From assembly GCF_022170825.1 (NCBI RefSeq), contig NZ_CP081878.1, forward strand, positions 1,762,001 through 1,826,000: a stretch of 64,000 bases of DNA. The letters are read 5' to 3'. This document shows, one piece after another, positions 50,455-60,260 of the stretch. Both the position numbers and the translations under genes were made by a program. The notes beneath the pieces were generated by a model, which did no database searches, was not told the origin of the DNA, and saw only the letters and a program-made list of their open reading frames with translations. Source of the stretch: Exiguobacterium acetylicum. Lineage in GTDB: Bacteria; Bacillota; Bacilli; Exiguobacteriales; Exiguobacteriaceae. Within the stretch, counting starts at the first letter, position 1. Each line of letters begins with the position of its first letter.

Positions 50455-51921
50455 TCAACCAGTTTGTTGCATTGTTCTTAAATACTGTCCGACGGCTTCT
50501 GCGACTTCACGTCCCTCGCGAATCGCCCAAACGATGAGTGATTGCCCCCGTCTTGCATCACCTGCAGCAAATACGCCTGGACGGTTCGTCGCGTAACGCG
50601 TCGTCTTAATTTTCCCGCGTTCCGATGCGACCGCTAAATGTTCAAGTACATTCTCTTCGACACCACTGAACCCAATCGCAATCCAGACTTGATCGACGGG
50701 GAAGTACCGGTCGCTCCCTTCGATTTCCTCAAAGATCACTTCACCTGATTCATTTGTTGTTTTCGTCGTCTGAATCGTCCAAACACCGGTGACTTGTCCA
50801 GATTCACTTGTCGTAAAACGTTTGATAGCAATCAAGTATTCACGCGGATCCCGTCCGAACTGTTGCAATGCTTCCGCATAGCCATAATCAATGGAGTAGA
50901 GTAACGGTGTATCCGGCCACATGTTTCCTGTTGCACGTGTCGTGCCCGGTTGTTCATGTTTACCGAATTGGACGACGGAGCGACAGCGTTGGCGAAGCGC
51001 AGTTGCCACACAGTCCGCTCCTGTATCGCCGCCACCAATGACGAGAATATCTTTATCTTTTGCATCGTGATTAGGAGATAATGGTTCTTGCGAGAGCACG
51101 TGACGCGTCACTCCGGTCAGATAATCCATCGCATAACCTACACCACGCGTTGGCGCCTCTGTTAATTTACGGGGTTCCGTCGCACCGACGCACAAGATGA
51201 CCGCGTCATACTCTGCTTCAAGAGTCTCGAGTGTGATGTCGGAACCAATCGTGACGTTCGTCCGGAAGTTGATTCCTTCTGCTTCAAGTAAATCGACACG
51301 ACGCTGGACGACTTCCTTATCAAGTTTCATCGCTGGTATACCGTACGTCAAGAGTCCACCAACACGATCTTCCCGTTCAAAGACCGTGACCTGGTGACCG
51401 GCTTGATTTAATTGGTCGGCAGCCGCAAGACCGGCAGGACCAGATCCGACGATGGCAATCGAACGTGTCGAACGAACCGTTGGGATTCGAGGCACGACCC
51501 ATCCTTTTTCAAAGCCGATGTCGATGATTGTTCGTTCGATATCTTTGATCGCAACTGCCGGCTCATGAATTGATAACGTACACGATCCTTCACACGGAGC
51601 CGGGCAGACGCGACCCGTGAACTCCGGAAAATTGTTCGTCTCGAGCAATCGATCGAGCGCTTCCTGAAAACGTCCTTCTTCAACAAGTAAGTTCCACTCT
51701 GGAATCAAGTTGTAAACCGGACACCCGATCTTCACTTGATCAAACACTTCCCCGACATGACAAAACGGGGTACCGCAGTCCATACAACGACTTGCTTGTT
51801 GACTTGCTTCCGCTTCTGTCAAAGCGGTTTTATATTCGTTAAAATCACCGATCCGTTCGCTTGGTTGTCGTTCAGTCCCGCTTGAACGGGCGACTGTCAT
51901 GAATTGATCGCGTCGTTTCAT
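50455..51921 (-). CDS. gltB: Glutamate synthase (NADPH) small subunit
   Basis: The small subunit oxidises NADPH through FAD and passes electrons to the large subunit. The 488-residue protein has the N-terminal cysteine-rich iron-sulfur region (CMDCGTPFCH, GCPVYNLIPEWN, GRVCPAPCEGSC), an FAD motif IVGSGPAGLAAADQL and an NADPH motif VIGGGDTGADCVATAL; TRYATNRPGVFAAGDARRGQ is the C-terminal FAD signature. It starts within the last codons of gltA (overlap of four bases), so the two are coupled. It corresponds to GltB of Bacillus and GltD of E. coli. Confidence 0.95.
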   Translation of the reverse strand: MKRRDQFMTVARSSGTERQPSERIGDFNEYKTALTEAEASQQASRCMDCGTPFCHVGEVFDQVKIGCPVYNLIPEWNLLVEEGRFQEALDRLLETNNFPEFTGRVCPAPCEGSCTLSIHEPAVAIKDIERTIIDIGFEKGWVVPRIPTVRSTRSIAIVGSGPAGLAAADQLNQAGHQVTVFEREDRVGGLLTYGIPAMKLDKEVVQRRVDLLEAEGINFRTNVTIGSDITLETLEAEYDAVILCVGATEPRKLTEAPTRGVGYAMDYLTGVTRHVLSQEPLSPNHDAKDKDILVIGGGDTGADCVATALRQRCRSVVQFGKHEQPGTTRATGNMWPDTPLLYSIDYGYAEALQQFGRDPREYLIAIKRFTTSESGQVTGVWTIQTTKTTNESGEVIFEEIEGSDRYFPVDQVWIAIGFSGVEENVLEHLAVASERGKIKTTRYATNRPGVFAAGDARRGQSLIVWAIREGREVAEAVGQYLRTMQQTG

Positions 51922-54900
51922 CGTACCCCTCCTGTTCTTCGCCCTAAATGTGTCTCGAATGCGAGCAACATCGCTTCTTCGGTATTGTGTCCCTGTTGTG
52001 CAAAGTCTGCCATCAGCGTCGTGACTTTTTCATAAGTCGATGGGATGACACGGATGAACGAATGGATGACATGATCCCAGTTTGCAAGAATCGCATCGCC
52101 TTGTTCACTTCCAGTCCGTGCGACATGACGCTCAATGAACGTCTTCAATCGTGCAATCTCTTCAACATTCGTAACAGGTCCCGTCGTAACGAGTTCACGG
52201 TTGACACGTTGTAAAAATTGTTCAGGATTACGCGGCAACACATACGCGACGCCACCGGACATCCCGGCTGCGAAGTTTTTCCCAACATCTCCAAGAACAA
52301 CGACCGATCCGCCTGTCATATACTCAAGACCGTGATTTCCGATCCCTTCGACGACGGCAACGGCTCCACTGTTTCGTACAGCAAAGCGCTCACCCGCCTG
52401 TCCATTGACATAGAGCTCACCACTTGTCGCCCCGTAGAGCGCAACGTTCCCGATAATCGACTGATCGGACGAGACGAATGGAATCAAACGCGAAGGATGA
52501 ACGGCTACGATCCCACCAGACAATCCTTTTCCGACGTAATCGTTCGCTTCTCCCGTGACATCAATCGTCATTCCACGCGGTAGATACGCCGCTAGACTCT
52601 GACCGGCAGAACCAGTCAATTCGAGTTTCAGACGATCCGTCGGCAGACCGAGCGCCCCAAAGCGTCGGGTCAGCATCGCACCTGTTTGTGTTCCAATCGC
52701 ACGATCCGTATTTTGAACAGTTAATCGAATCGTCTGTTGATGAGTAAAATCTGCTGCTTCTAAATAAGGAGCAACTTCACGCGCGTCGAAGGAACGATCG
52801 ACATGATGCTGTTGTTGTTCTGCCGGACCATGTGAGACATGGACGAGAAGGCGTGAGAAATCGAGACTCTTCGCTTTCCAGTGCGTCCGTTGTCGTTCCG
52901 ATGGTTGCAGTAAATCCGTCCGTCCGACAAGGTCCTGCAGACGACGCACACCAAGCTTCGCTAAATGTTCGCGCACTTCCTCGGCAATGAACGTCATGAA
53001 ATGGACGACGTCATCGGCAGATCCCGTGAATTTCTTTCGGAGCTCTGGATCTTGTGTCGCAACACCAACCGGACATGTATCAAGATGGCAGGCACGCATC
53101 ATGATACATCCGACGGCAATGAGCGGTGCTGTCGCAAAGCCATATTCGTTCGCGCCTAACATCGCGGCTAAGATGACATCACGGCCGGTTAACAGTTTTC
53201 CGTCCGTCTCGAGTACGACACGTTCTCGTAAGCCGTTTAATGTCAACGTTTGATGCGTCTCTGCAAGTCCTAGTTCCCAAGGTAGACCGGCGTGTTGAAT
53301 GCTCGTTTTTGGAGAAGCACCTGTTCCGCCGTCATGACCACTGATAACGATGACATCGGCAAGTCCCTTCGCTACTCCAGCCGCAATCGTACCAACGCCA
53401 CCTTTTGCGACAAGTTTGACGCTAATCCGAGCTTGATCATTTGCGCGTTTCAAGTCATGGATCAACTGCGCCAAATCTTCAATCGAATAGATATCATGAT
53501 GGGGTGGTGGAGAAATCAATCCAACACCAGGTGTTGATGCACGTACACGCGCAATCCACGGATAGACTTTTTCACCTGGTAATTGTCCGCCTTCTCCAGG
53601 TTTTGCCCCCTGTGCCACCTTGATTTGTAATTCATCCGCATGAACGAGGTAATGACTTGTCACCCCGAAACGACCAGATGCAATCTGCTTGATTCGACTC
53701 ATTCGGAAGTCGCCATTCTCATCCCGTTCGTACCGTTCCTCTTCTTCGCCGCCTTCACCGCTATTGCTCTTACCTCCTAAACGGTTCATCGCGATCGCAA
53801 GCGTCTCGTGCGCTTCTTTTGAGAGTGAGCCATATGACATCGCACCCGTCTTAAAATACTTAACGATTTCGCTGACAGGCTCAACTTCATCAATCGAAAT
53901 TGCCGTCGTCTCCTTGAACGTCAACAGGTGACGCAGAACCGTTGCCGGTTCTTCCGCGATTCGTTGTGAATACTTTTGATAGAGACGGTAATCATTCGTT
54001 CGACAGGCATGCTGTAATAGATGAATCGTTGCCGGATTAAAAGCATGGTGTTCCCCGGCTTGACGATACCGGAAGACACTCCCTGACTCTAGATGAATCC
54101 GTTCGTCAGCGATCTGTTGCGCCCGGCGGACTTCTTCTTCCATCAAATCAATTGTCATGCCACTCAGTTGGGACACCGTACCTGTGAAGTGCTGCTCGAT
54201 GACCGTGCGATCAATTCCGACTGCTTCAAAAATTTGTGCTCCTCGATAACTAAAGACCGTCGAAATGCCCATCTTCGACATGACTTTAACGACGCCTTCC
54301 GTGACAGCTTTTTGGTAACGTTTATTTACATCTGGGAGTCGATTCCCGATGGCATCATCAATCGTCGCATACGCAAGATACGGATAGATCGCATCAGCGC
54401 CGTATCCAATCAATGTCGCCACATGGTGAACTTCACGTACTTCTCCACCTTCGATGATCAAGCTGAGATTCGTTCGTAATCCCTTCCGAATCAAAGCATG
54501 ATGAATCGCGCTCACCGCTAATAGAATTGGCATCGGTAAGGTTCCTGGTCGGACGAGACGATCTGATAACGTCAGTAATTCATAACCACTTCGTGCCGCA
54601 GTCACAGCCTCATCGACGACCATGTCGAGCGCTTCTTCAAGCGAGTTCGTGAACGTCGTCGAGATCGTTTTCTGCTTGAGTCCGCATTGTTTTAAGGCAT
54701 GCGCTTCGTCTGGACGTAGAATCGGTGTTTCTAAACGAACACGACGACAGTTCGTTCGATTAGGTGTCAGTAATTCGCCTTGGCGACCAAGCCATGTCAG
54801 CGTCGAGGTGACGATGTCTTCTCGTAATGCGTCGATCGGTGGATTCGTCACTTGTGCAAACAACTGCTTGAAATAGCGGAATAAGGATTGAGGGCGTTCA

Positions 54901-56390
54901 CTTAAAACAGCTAATGGGATATCTGTTCCCATCGCACCTAGCGGATCCTTTTGTTCTTCGACAAGCGGAATCAAGTATTGATCAATATCTTCACGCGTGT
55001 AACCGAAATGACGCTGTTTTGTGCCAAGATCAACGATTGTTTCTTTAAAGTCATTACTCGAAAGAGTGACGACTTCTTGCGCAAGCCACTCCGCGTACGG
55101 GTGACGTGTCGCCAGTTCCCGCTTGATTTCTTCATCTGCAATCAACTGACCAGATGCAAAATCGAGTAAAAGGAGTTCGCCTGGAGCTAACCGTTTTTTG
55201 TAAAGAATATCTTGTTCACGAAGCGGTAAGACCCCAGCCTCTGAAGACAGCATGAAGTGACCGTCCCGTAACTGGACATACCGCGCTGGGCGCAACCCGT
55301 TCCGGTCGAGTGTCGCTCCAATCTGTTTTCCATTCGTAAAGACGATTGCAGACGGCCCATCCCACGGTTCCATCATGCTGCTATGGTACTCATAGTATGC
55401 GCGCTTCGCTGGTCGAATCTCGCTATGTTCAAATGGTTCGGGTACGAGCATCAATGCCGTTTCAGCAAGTGATAATCCCGATAAATGCAGAAATTCAAAG
55501 GCATTATCAAGCATAGAAGAATCACTGCCCGTCTCGTCTAGAATTGGTAAGACTTCCTCTGCCCGATTACCATAAGTCGTCTCAGCAAGACGATGTTCCC
55601 GTCCACGCATCGCTCGGATGTTACCTTGTAACGTATTGATTTCACCGTTATGGATCAGATAACGGTTTGGATGGGCGCGTTTCCAACTAGGAAACGTATT
55701 CGTACTGAAACGCGAATGTACGATCCCGAATCCTGACTGATAGCGTTCATCTCGTAAATCATCGAAATACGCACGGAGTTGATCCGTCGTCACGAGTCCT
55801 TTGTAAACGATCGTTTCACTCGAACTACTCAAAACGTATTGCTCTAGCCCGAGTTGCTCTGACTCACGTTCAAACGCCCGTCGAATTAAAAAGAGCGTCC
55901 GTTCGAATGTCAATCCTTCCATCGCTTGCGCACCAATGAAACATTGGCGAATGACCGGCTCCGTTCTACGGGCACCAGACCCAAGCACTTCGGACTGAAC
56001 AGGTACGGTTCGCCATCCTAAAACGTCCTGTCCTTCCGTCAAAATGATGGACTCTAAAGTACGTTCAAGTCGTTGGCGTTCCCGTTCTTCTCGTGGTAAG
56101 AACATCATGAATACACCATAATCTCCTTTTTTCGGGAACGTAATCTGACGAACCGTCTCACGAAATAGTCGATCCGGTAATTGCGTCAAAATTCCTGCTC
56201 CATCTCCAGTCTTCGCATCGCTCCCTTGCCCACCACGGTGCTCCATTTGACAAAGCATGGCCAATGCGTTCTCAACGATTTCATGACTCGCTCGTCCTGT
56301 TTGATGTGCGTAAACGCCGATCCCGCACGCATCATGTTCCATACGAGGGTCGTATAATCCCTGCTGTTCAGGGTATTGATGAAATGTCAT
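51918..56390 (-). CDS. gltA: Glutamate synthase large subunit
   Basis: GltA makes two glutamates from glutamine and 2-oxoglutarate. The 1490-residue protein has the amidotransferase nucleophile Cys22 in MEHDACGIGVYAHQ, the FMN-binding barrel (PGEGGQLPGEKVYPWIARVR), and the 3Fe-4S ligands in CIMMRACHLDTCPVGVATQ. The C-terminal GXXGXXXG repeat domain is complete. The chain is slightly shorter than in B. subtilis. A TATAAT lies at 56436-56441 (minus strand) without a good -35, which would fit an activator-dependent promoter; gltC is not in the window. The N-terminal residues to Cys22 would be removed as a propeptide. Confidence 0.96.
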   Translation of the reverse strand: MTFHQYPEQQGLYDPRMEHDACGIGVYAHQTGRASHEIVENALAMLCQMEHRGGQGSDAKTGDGAGILTQLPDRLFRETVRQITFPKKGDYGVFMMFLPREERERQRLERTLESIILTEGQDVLGWRTVPVQSEVLGSGARRTEPVIRQCFIGAQAMEGLTFERTLFLIRRAFERESEQLGLEQYVLSSSSETIVYKGLVTTDQLRAYFDDLRDERYQSGFGIVHSRFSTNTFPSWKRAHPNRYLIHNGEINTLQGNIRAMRGREHRLAETTYGNRAEEVLPILDETGSDSSMLDNAFEFLHLSGLSLAETALMLVPEPFEHSEIRPAKRAYYEYHSSMMEPWDGPSAIVFTNGKQIGATLDRNGLRPARYVQLRDGHFMLSSEAGVLPLREQDILYKKRLAPGELLLLDFASGQLIADEEIKRELATRHPYAEWLAQEVVTLSSNDFKETIVDLGTKQRHFGYTREDIDQYLIPLVEEQKDPLGAMGTDIPLAVLSERPQSLFRYFKQLFAQVTNPPIDALREDIVTSTLTWLGRQGELLTPNRTNCRRVRLETPILRPDEAHALKQCGLKQKTISTTFTNSLEEALDMVVDEAVTAARSGYELLTLSDRLVRPGTLPMPILLAVSAIHHALIRKGLRTNLSLIIEGGEVREVHHVATLIGYGADAIYPYLAYATIDDAIGNRLPDVNKRYQKAVTEGVVKVMSKMGISTVFSYRGAQIFEAVGIDRTVIEQHFTGTVSQLSGMTIDLMEEEVRRAQQIADERIHLESGSVFRYRQAGEHHAFNPATIHLLQHACRTNDYRLYQKYSQRIAEEPATVLRHLLTFKETTAISIDEVEPVSEIVKYFKTGAMSYGSLSKEAHETLAIAMNRLGGKSNSGEGGEEEERYERDENGDFRMSRIKQIASGRFGVTSHYLVHADELQIKVAQGAKPGEGGQLPGEKVYPWIARVRASTPGVGLISPPPHHDIYSIEDLAQLIHDLKRANDQARISVKLVAKGGVGTIAAGVAKGLADVIVISGHDGGTGASPKTSIQHAGLPWELGLAETHQTLTLNGLRERVVLETDGKLLTGRDVILAAMLGANEYGFATAPLIAVGCIMMRACHLDTCPVGVATQDPELRKKFTGSADDVVHFMTFIAEEVREHLAKLGVRRLQDLVGRTDLLQPSERQRTHWKAKSLDFSRLLVHVSHGPAEQQQHHVDRSFDAREVAPYLEAADFTHQQTIRLTVQNTDRAIGTQTGAMLTRRFGALGLPTDRLKLELTGSAGQSLAAYLPRGMTIDVTGEANDYVGKGLSGGIVAVHPSRLIPFVSSDQSIIGNVALYGATSGELYVNGQAGERFAVRNSGAVAVVEGIGNHGLEYMTGGSVVVLGDVGKNFAAGMSGGVAYVLPRNPEQFLQRVNRELVTTGPVTNVEEIARLKTFIERHVARTGSEQGDAILANWDHVIHSFIRVIPSTYEKVTTLMADFAQQGHNTEEAMLLAFETHLGRRTGGVR

Positions 56391-56528
56391 AGTAGCACTC
56401 TCCTTGCCTTCTTAATTTTCTGTATATTCAGTTAAATTATACTTTACACCTTTTTATGTTTATTCGCTACTATGCATAATCAGAACCATTCGTCACTACC
56501 ACAGAGTAGAATTACCAAATATCAACAT

Positions 56529-56542
56529 TGTTAACGCTTACA
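56529..56542 (-). promoter_or_regulatory. Perfect cre site between gltA and the divergent amino acid transporter genes
   Basis: The minus strand reads TGTAAGCGTTAACA, a full match to TGNAARCGNWWWCA. It lies about 140 bases upstream of both gltA and the binding protein gene, so either or both could be under CcpA control. Confidence 0.7.
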
Positions 56543-56685
56543 TATATGTGGATATTCATTCATTATTTTTTTTTTTCGAATTCTACACTTCCTGCACGTA
56601 TTACTTTGCCCGAACATGTGATTCCGTGGTATTTTTATCTATGAACAGAGTTACTGATCATGGAAACAGAGAGAGGAATAATACG

Positions 56686-57528
56686 ATGAAAAAAACAATG
56701 CAACTTACGGGTCTCTTGATTGCAGGAAGCTCGATCCTATTAAGCGCGTGCGGTCAGCAGGAAGAAAAAGCAACCGCATATGACAAGATTCAAAAAGAAG
56801 GAACGATCGTCGTTGCAACTGCTGGCACACTATACCCGACATCTTATCATGATGAGAAAAGTAATGAATTGACGGGCTTTGACGTCGAAGTCGTCAAAGA
56901 AGTCGCAAAACGTCTTGATTTAAAAGTAAAATTCAAAGAGATGTCATTTGATGGCATGTTAACTAGCGTCAATACAGGTCAAGTAGACCTTGCCGCTAAC
57001 GATATTACGATCACAGATGACCGTAAAGAAAAGTTCGCTTTCTCAAAACCATATAAATACACGTATGGAACGGCAATCGTTCGAAAAAGTGATTTGTCTG
57101 GAATCAAGTCTCTCGAAGACTTAAAAGGCAAAAAAGCTGCCGGCGAAGCTACAACGACGTATATGCAAATCGCTAAAAAATATGGCGCGAAAGAAGTCAC
57201 ATACGATAATGCGACGAACGATCAATATTTACGGGATGTCTCGAATGGTCGTACAGACGTCATCTTAAATGACTATTACTTGCAAACGCTCGCTGTCGAT
57301 TTCTTCAAGGACTTCGATATTACGATCCATCCTGATATTGCTTATAATCCAAGTCAAGTCGGTTTGATCATGGATTTGGATAATAAAGAACTCCAATCCA
57401 ATATTAACGAACAACTCGACAAAATGAAGGAAGATGGCACTTTGAAAGACATTTCGAAGCAATTCTACGCAGGAAAAGATGTATCCCAAATGCCTGACGT
57501 CAAAACGACGATTGTCGATGTGAACTGA
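56686..57528 (+). CDS. Amino acid ABC transporter substrate-binding lipoprotein
   Basis: The 280-residue protein has a lipoprotein signal (LLIAGSSILLSACGQQ, lipidated Cys near residue 21) and a family 3 solute-binding fold: KEGTIVVATAGTLYPTSYHD, NDITITDDRKEKFAFSKPY and GKKAAGEATTTYMQIAKKYG. It would bind an amino acid outside the membrane; cystine- and YxeM-like binding proteins are the nearest pattern, but the ligand cannot be named. The start at 56686 follows AGAGAGG; a longer frame to 56548 is mostly untranslated leader. The permease gene starts two bases after its stop; no ATPase follows. Confidence 0.9.
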   Translation: MKKTMQLTGLLIAGSSILLSACGQQEEKATAYDKIQKEGTIVVATAGTLYPTSYHDEKSNELTGFDVEVVKEVAKRLDLKVKFKEMSFDGMLTSVNTGQVDLAANDITITDDRKEKFAFSKPYKYTYGTAIVRKSDLSGIKSLEDLKGKKAAGEATTTYMQIAKKYGAKEVTYDNATNDQYLRDVSNGRTDVILNDYYLQTLAVDFFKDFDITIHPDIAYNPSQVGLIMDLDNKELQSNINEQLDKMKEDGTLKDISKQFYAGKDVSQMPDVKTTIVDVN

Positions 57529-57530
57529 CG

Positions 57531-58208
57531 ATGTCATCGATTGATTGGCGGTCCGTCTTCAATCCGGAATTAGCAGTCGAATCGTTTCCTTACATTTTAA
57601 GTGGACTCGGACAGACACTATGGATCTCCTTGCTCAGCATGGCCATCGGACTTGGAATTGGGTTGATTCTTGCCCTCTGTCGTCTGTCCCATCTTCGACT
57701 ATTACGCATTGGAGCCAGTGCTTACATCTCTTTCATGCGTGGTGTACCGATTCTCGTTTTGCTGTTCATGTTGTATTTCGGACTTCCGGTCATCAATATT
57801 CAACTTGACGCGTTGACGGCTGCGATTACTGGTTTTAGTTTGAATAGTGCGGCGTACATGGCAGAGATCATTCGTTCTTCGTTACTATCGATTGATCGTG
57901 GTCAGGAAGAGGCTGCAGCGTCACTTGGTTTATCCAGGTACCGGACGTTTGTTGGGATCATTTTGCCGCAAGCGATTCGTATTGCCATCCCACCACTGTC
58001 AAATGTCTTGCTTGATCTTGTCAAAGCCTCATCGCTTGCTGCTATGATCACTGTCCCTGAGATTTTCCAAAAGGCAAAAATTGTTGGTGGACGAGAATTC
58101 GACTACATGACTGTTTATTTTGTCGTTGCTTTTATCTATTGGGGCATTTGTTCCTGTATCGCAGTCATCCAAGAGATACTCGAACGCCGTTTTGCCCGGT
58201 ATTTATGA
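57531..58208 (+). CDS. Amino acid ABC transporter permease
   Basis: The 225-residue permease of the HisM family has about five membrane segments and the EAA loop IRSSLLSIDRGQEEAAASLGL (split around residue 127), followed by VPEIFQKAKIVGGREFDYM. It forms the channel for the preceding binding protein. No ATPase gene lies downstream before the terminator, so it must borrow one, such as the GlnQ-like protein 21 kb away, or one outside the window (inference). Confidence 0.92.
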   Translation: MSSIDWRSVFNPELAVESFPYILSGLGQTLWISLLSMAIGLGIGLILALCRLSHLRLLRIGASAYISFMRGVPILVLLFMLYFGLPVINIQLDALTAAITGFSLNSAAYMAEIIRSSLLSIDRGQEEAAASLGLSRYRTFVGIILPQAIRIAIPPLSNVLLDLVKASSLAAMITVPEIFQKAKIVGGREFDYMTVYFVVAFIYWGICSCIAVIQEILERRFARYL

Positions 58209-58217
58209 TACGTCTCA

Positions 58218-58263
58218 TGCAAACAGGCGGTGGACCACGTCCATCGCCTGTTTGCATTTTTTT
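58218..58263 (+). terminator. Terminator of the binding protein/permease operon
   Basis: TGCAAACAGGCG and CGCCTGTTTGCA form a perfect 12-pair stem followed by seven T on the plus strand. Confidence 0.93.
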
Positions 58264-58273
58264 CAATACATCA

Positions 58274-60115
58274 TTATCCTTCCCGATACATCGTTAAAAA
58301 ATTTTCTAATTGACGCGGTTGTAACGGTCGATGAAAGAGATACCCTTGCAATGTATGACATCCTAAACGTTCAAGCAACGCTGCCTCTTCTTTTAATTCA
58401 ATACCTTCGGCTACGATTGTCATATCTAATCGTTTCCCTAATTGAATGATCGTTTCAATCATCGCTCGCTTCTTTTCAGAGTGGATCGCTTCTTGAACGA
58501 TTTCTTTTGGAATCTTTAACTGATCAAATGGCAATTCCACTAAAGATTGCATAGATGAGAAGCCCGTTCCAAAGTCATCAAGCGCAATCCGAATACCATA
58601 TAAATGTAACGCATTCAGCGTCTCGATGATTTGATCCGTACCTTCAACGAAAATATGCTCCGTCATCTCGATTTCGAGTAATGACGGAGGAAAGCCTGAC
58701 TGTTTAAGGATCGCTAATACACGATCCGTAAAATCTAGTTGGCGTAATTCCCATGGCGAGACATTCACTGAAATCGTTATAGGTTCTTTGCCCTCTTCCA
58801 ACCATGCTTTTCCTTGAAAACATGCTTGACGCATGACCCAACCTCCTAGTGTCTCAATGAAACGAGTCCGTTCGGCGAGCGGGATGAACTCAGTTGGAGG
58901 AACAAGACCATATTCCGGGTGATTCCACCGAATTAAAGCTTCTACTCCGGTAATCTGGCGCGTTTTTGAATTGACTTGTGGCTGAAATAAAATAAAGAAA
59001 TCACGATCTAATTCTGCATCATATAAATCACGCGTTAACTGAAGCGCTCGTTTCCGTTCATTTTGAGTCGCCAAATCGGTAATCGCATAAGTATTTTTCC
59101 GATTTGATTTAGCCGTGAACAAGGCAATTTCAGCATCATTGATGACATGGTCCGTCGTTGCGTCATTCATATATGAAACACCGATGCTTGCGGTGACATT
59201 AATTTGTTTAAAATCAATTTGGACACGTTCCGAAACGCTTGATAAAATATCGTCACAAAGGGTTCGAGCATCGTAATGCTTTGGTGCATGGAGCAAAAAG
59301 GCGCTTCCACTCGCTTTCGCAATCGTACAATCCGGAAAACGGTTCATCAATCGACGACCAATGATGTGTAAGGTACGGTCACCTGTTCGATAACCGAATG
59401 CATCATTAACCGTCTTAAAATCATCGAGATCAATCAGACAAATCAAATCATCTTCTTGTTTTTGTTTATCCACTTCGATGACAAAAGAAGAACGGTTTGA
59501 TAATCCTGTCACGGGATCCGTAAAGGCTTGTTCTTGTAAACGGGCTAAGTAATCGATATTTCGTTCAAGACGAGTGACGTACTGATTATGAATCAACAAA
59601 CTAATGATTGTCGCAATCAAGATGAGTCCGATTCGCGCGATGTGATCGGATGCAAACATCGTAACGTTTTCGAGTGAGGGTGTTTGATACCAAATATACA
59701 GCAGAGAAATCGTGGTAATGCTCGTAGCGTACAACAGCATCGTTCGATTGATGACAACGAGAGACGCTAAAATAAAAAGTAGCGCGCATGCCCAAACAGA
59801 CTGACCACCTCGATCAATGAACGGATAATAAATATATGGAATCAATAAAAAAACAATCGACATCATATGTGGCTTCAACCGATCCGACAACGTACTTTTA
59901 CCGATAAAATATTGCAGTACGCCGGCACTCGCAATGACGATCGCACGTATCCAATCGTCTCCATCCAAACCAGAGCGACTGAAGACGTTTGCCACAATAT
60001 ATAAAACGGCACCACAACTCGTCAATACAAAAATGATCATCCCGAACAACTGGTAATTTGCTCGAATTTCTCGATGATATTGCAGACTATTGGAAGAACG
60101 TCGCTGTGTATTCAC
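58274..60115 (-). CDS. Membrane GGDEF-EAL protein, probable c-di-GMP phosphodiesterase
   Basis: The 613-residue protein has an N-terminal membrane region of about six helices (residues 25-185), a GGDEF domain and a C-terminal EAL domain. The GGDEF active site reads SGSAF in place of GGDEF, so it probably cannot make c-di-GMP. The EAL domain keeps EALIRW, the Asn in SVNVSPWEL, EMTEH, ALDDFGTGFSS, the Lys in LKIP, EGIE and QGYLFHRP, so it is likely active and degrades c-di-GMP. The usual KID is KIP here. A GTG at 60115 has AGAGGGG six bases upstream; ATG two codons earlier is also possible. Monocistronic. Confidence 0.9.
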   Translation of the reverse strand: MNTQRRSSNSLQYHREIRANYQLFGMIIFVLTSCGAVLYIVANVFSRSGLDGDDWIRAIVIASAGVLQYFIGKSTLSDRLKPHMMSIVFLLIPYIYYPFIDRGGQSVWACALLFILASLVVINRTMLLYATSITTISLLYIWYQTPSLENVTMFASDHIARIGLILIATIISLLIHNQYVTRLERNIDYLARLQEQAFTDPVTGLSNRSSFVIEVDKQKQEDDLICLIDLDDFKTVNDAFGYRTGDRTLHIIGRRLMNRFPDCTIAKASGSAFLLHAPKHYDARTLCDDILSSVSERVQIDFKQINVTASIGVSYMNDATTDHVINDAEIALFTAKSNRKNTYAITDLATQNERKRALQLTRDLYDAELDRDFFILFQPQVNSKTRQITGVEALIRWNHPEYGLVPPTEFIPLAERTRFIETLGGWVMRQACFQGKAWLEEGKEPITISVNVSPWELRQLDFTDRVLAILKQSGFPPSLLEIEMTEHIFVEGTDQIIETLNALHLYGIRIALDDFGTGFSSMQSLVELPFDQLKIPKEIVQEAIHSEKKRAMIETIIQLGKRLDMTIVAEGIELKEEAALLERLGCHTLQGYLFHRPLQPRQLENFLTMYREG

Positions 60116-60260
60116 CGCCATCCCCTCTTTCTGGTTCCTGACGTTTATTTTCCTTATCGGAACCAAATTAAAACCTTAATTTTCTAAAAATAATAAAATA
60201 ATGGGAAGTCATGATTTTGCGCAGAACGGGAATAGAAAGACATAGAAAGGAGCGATTAAG

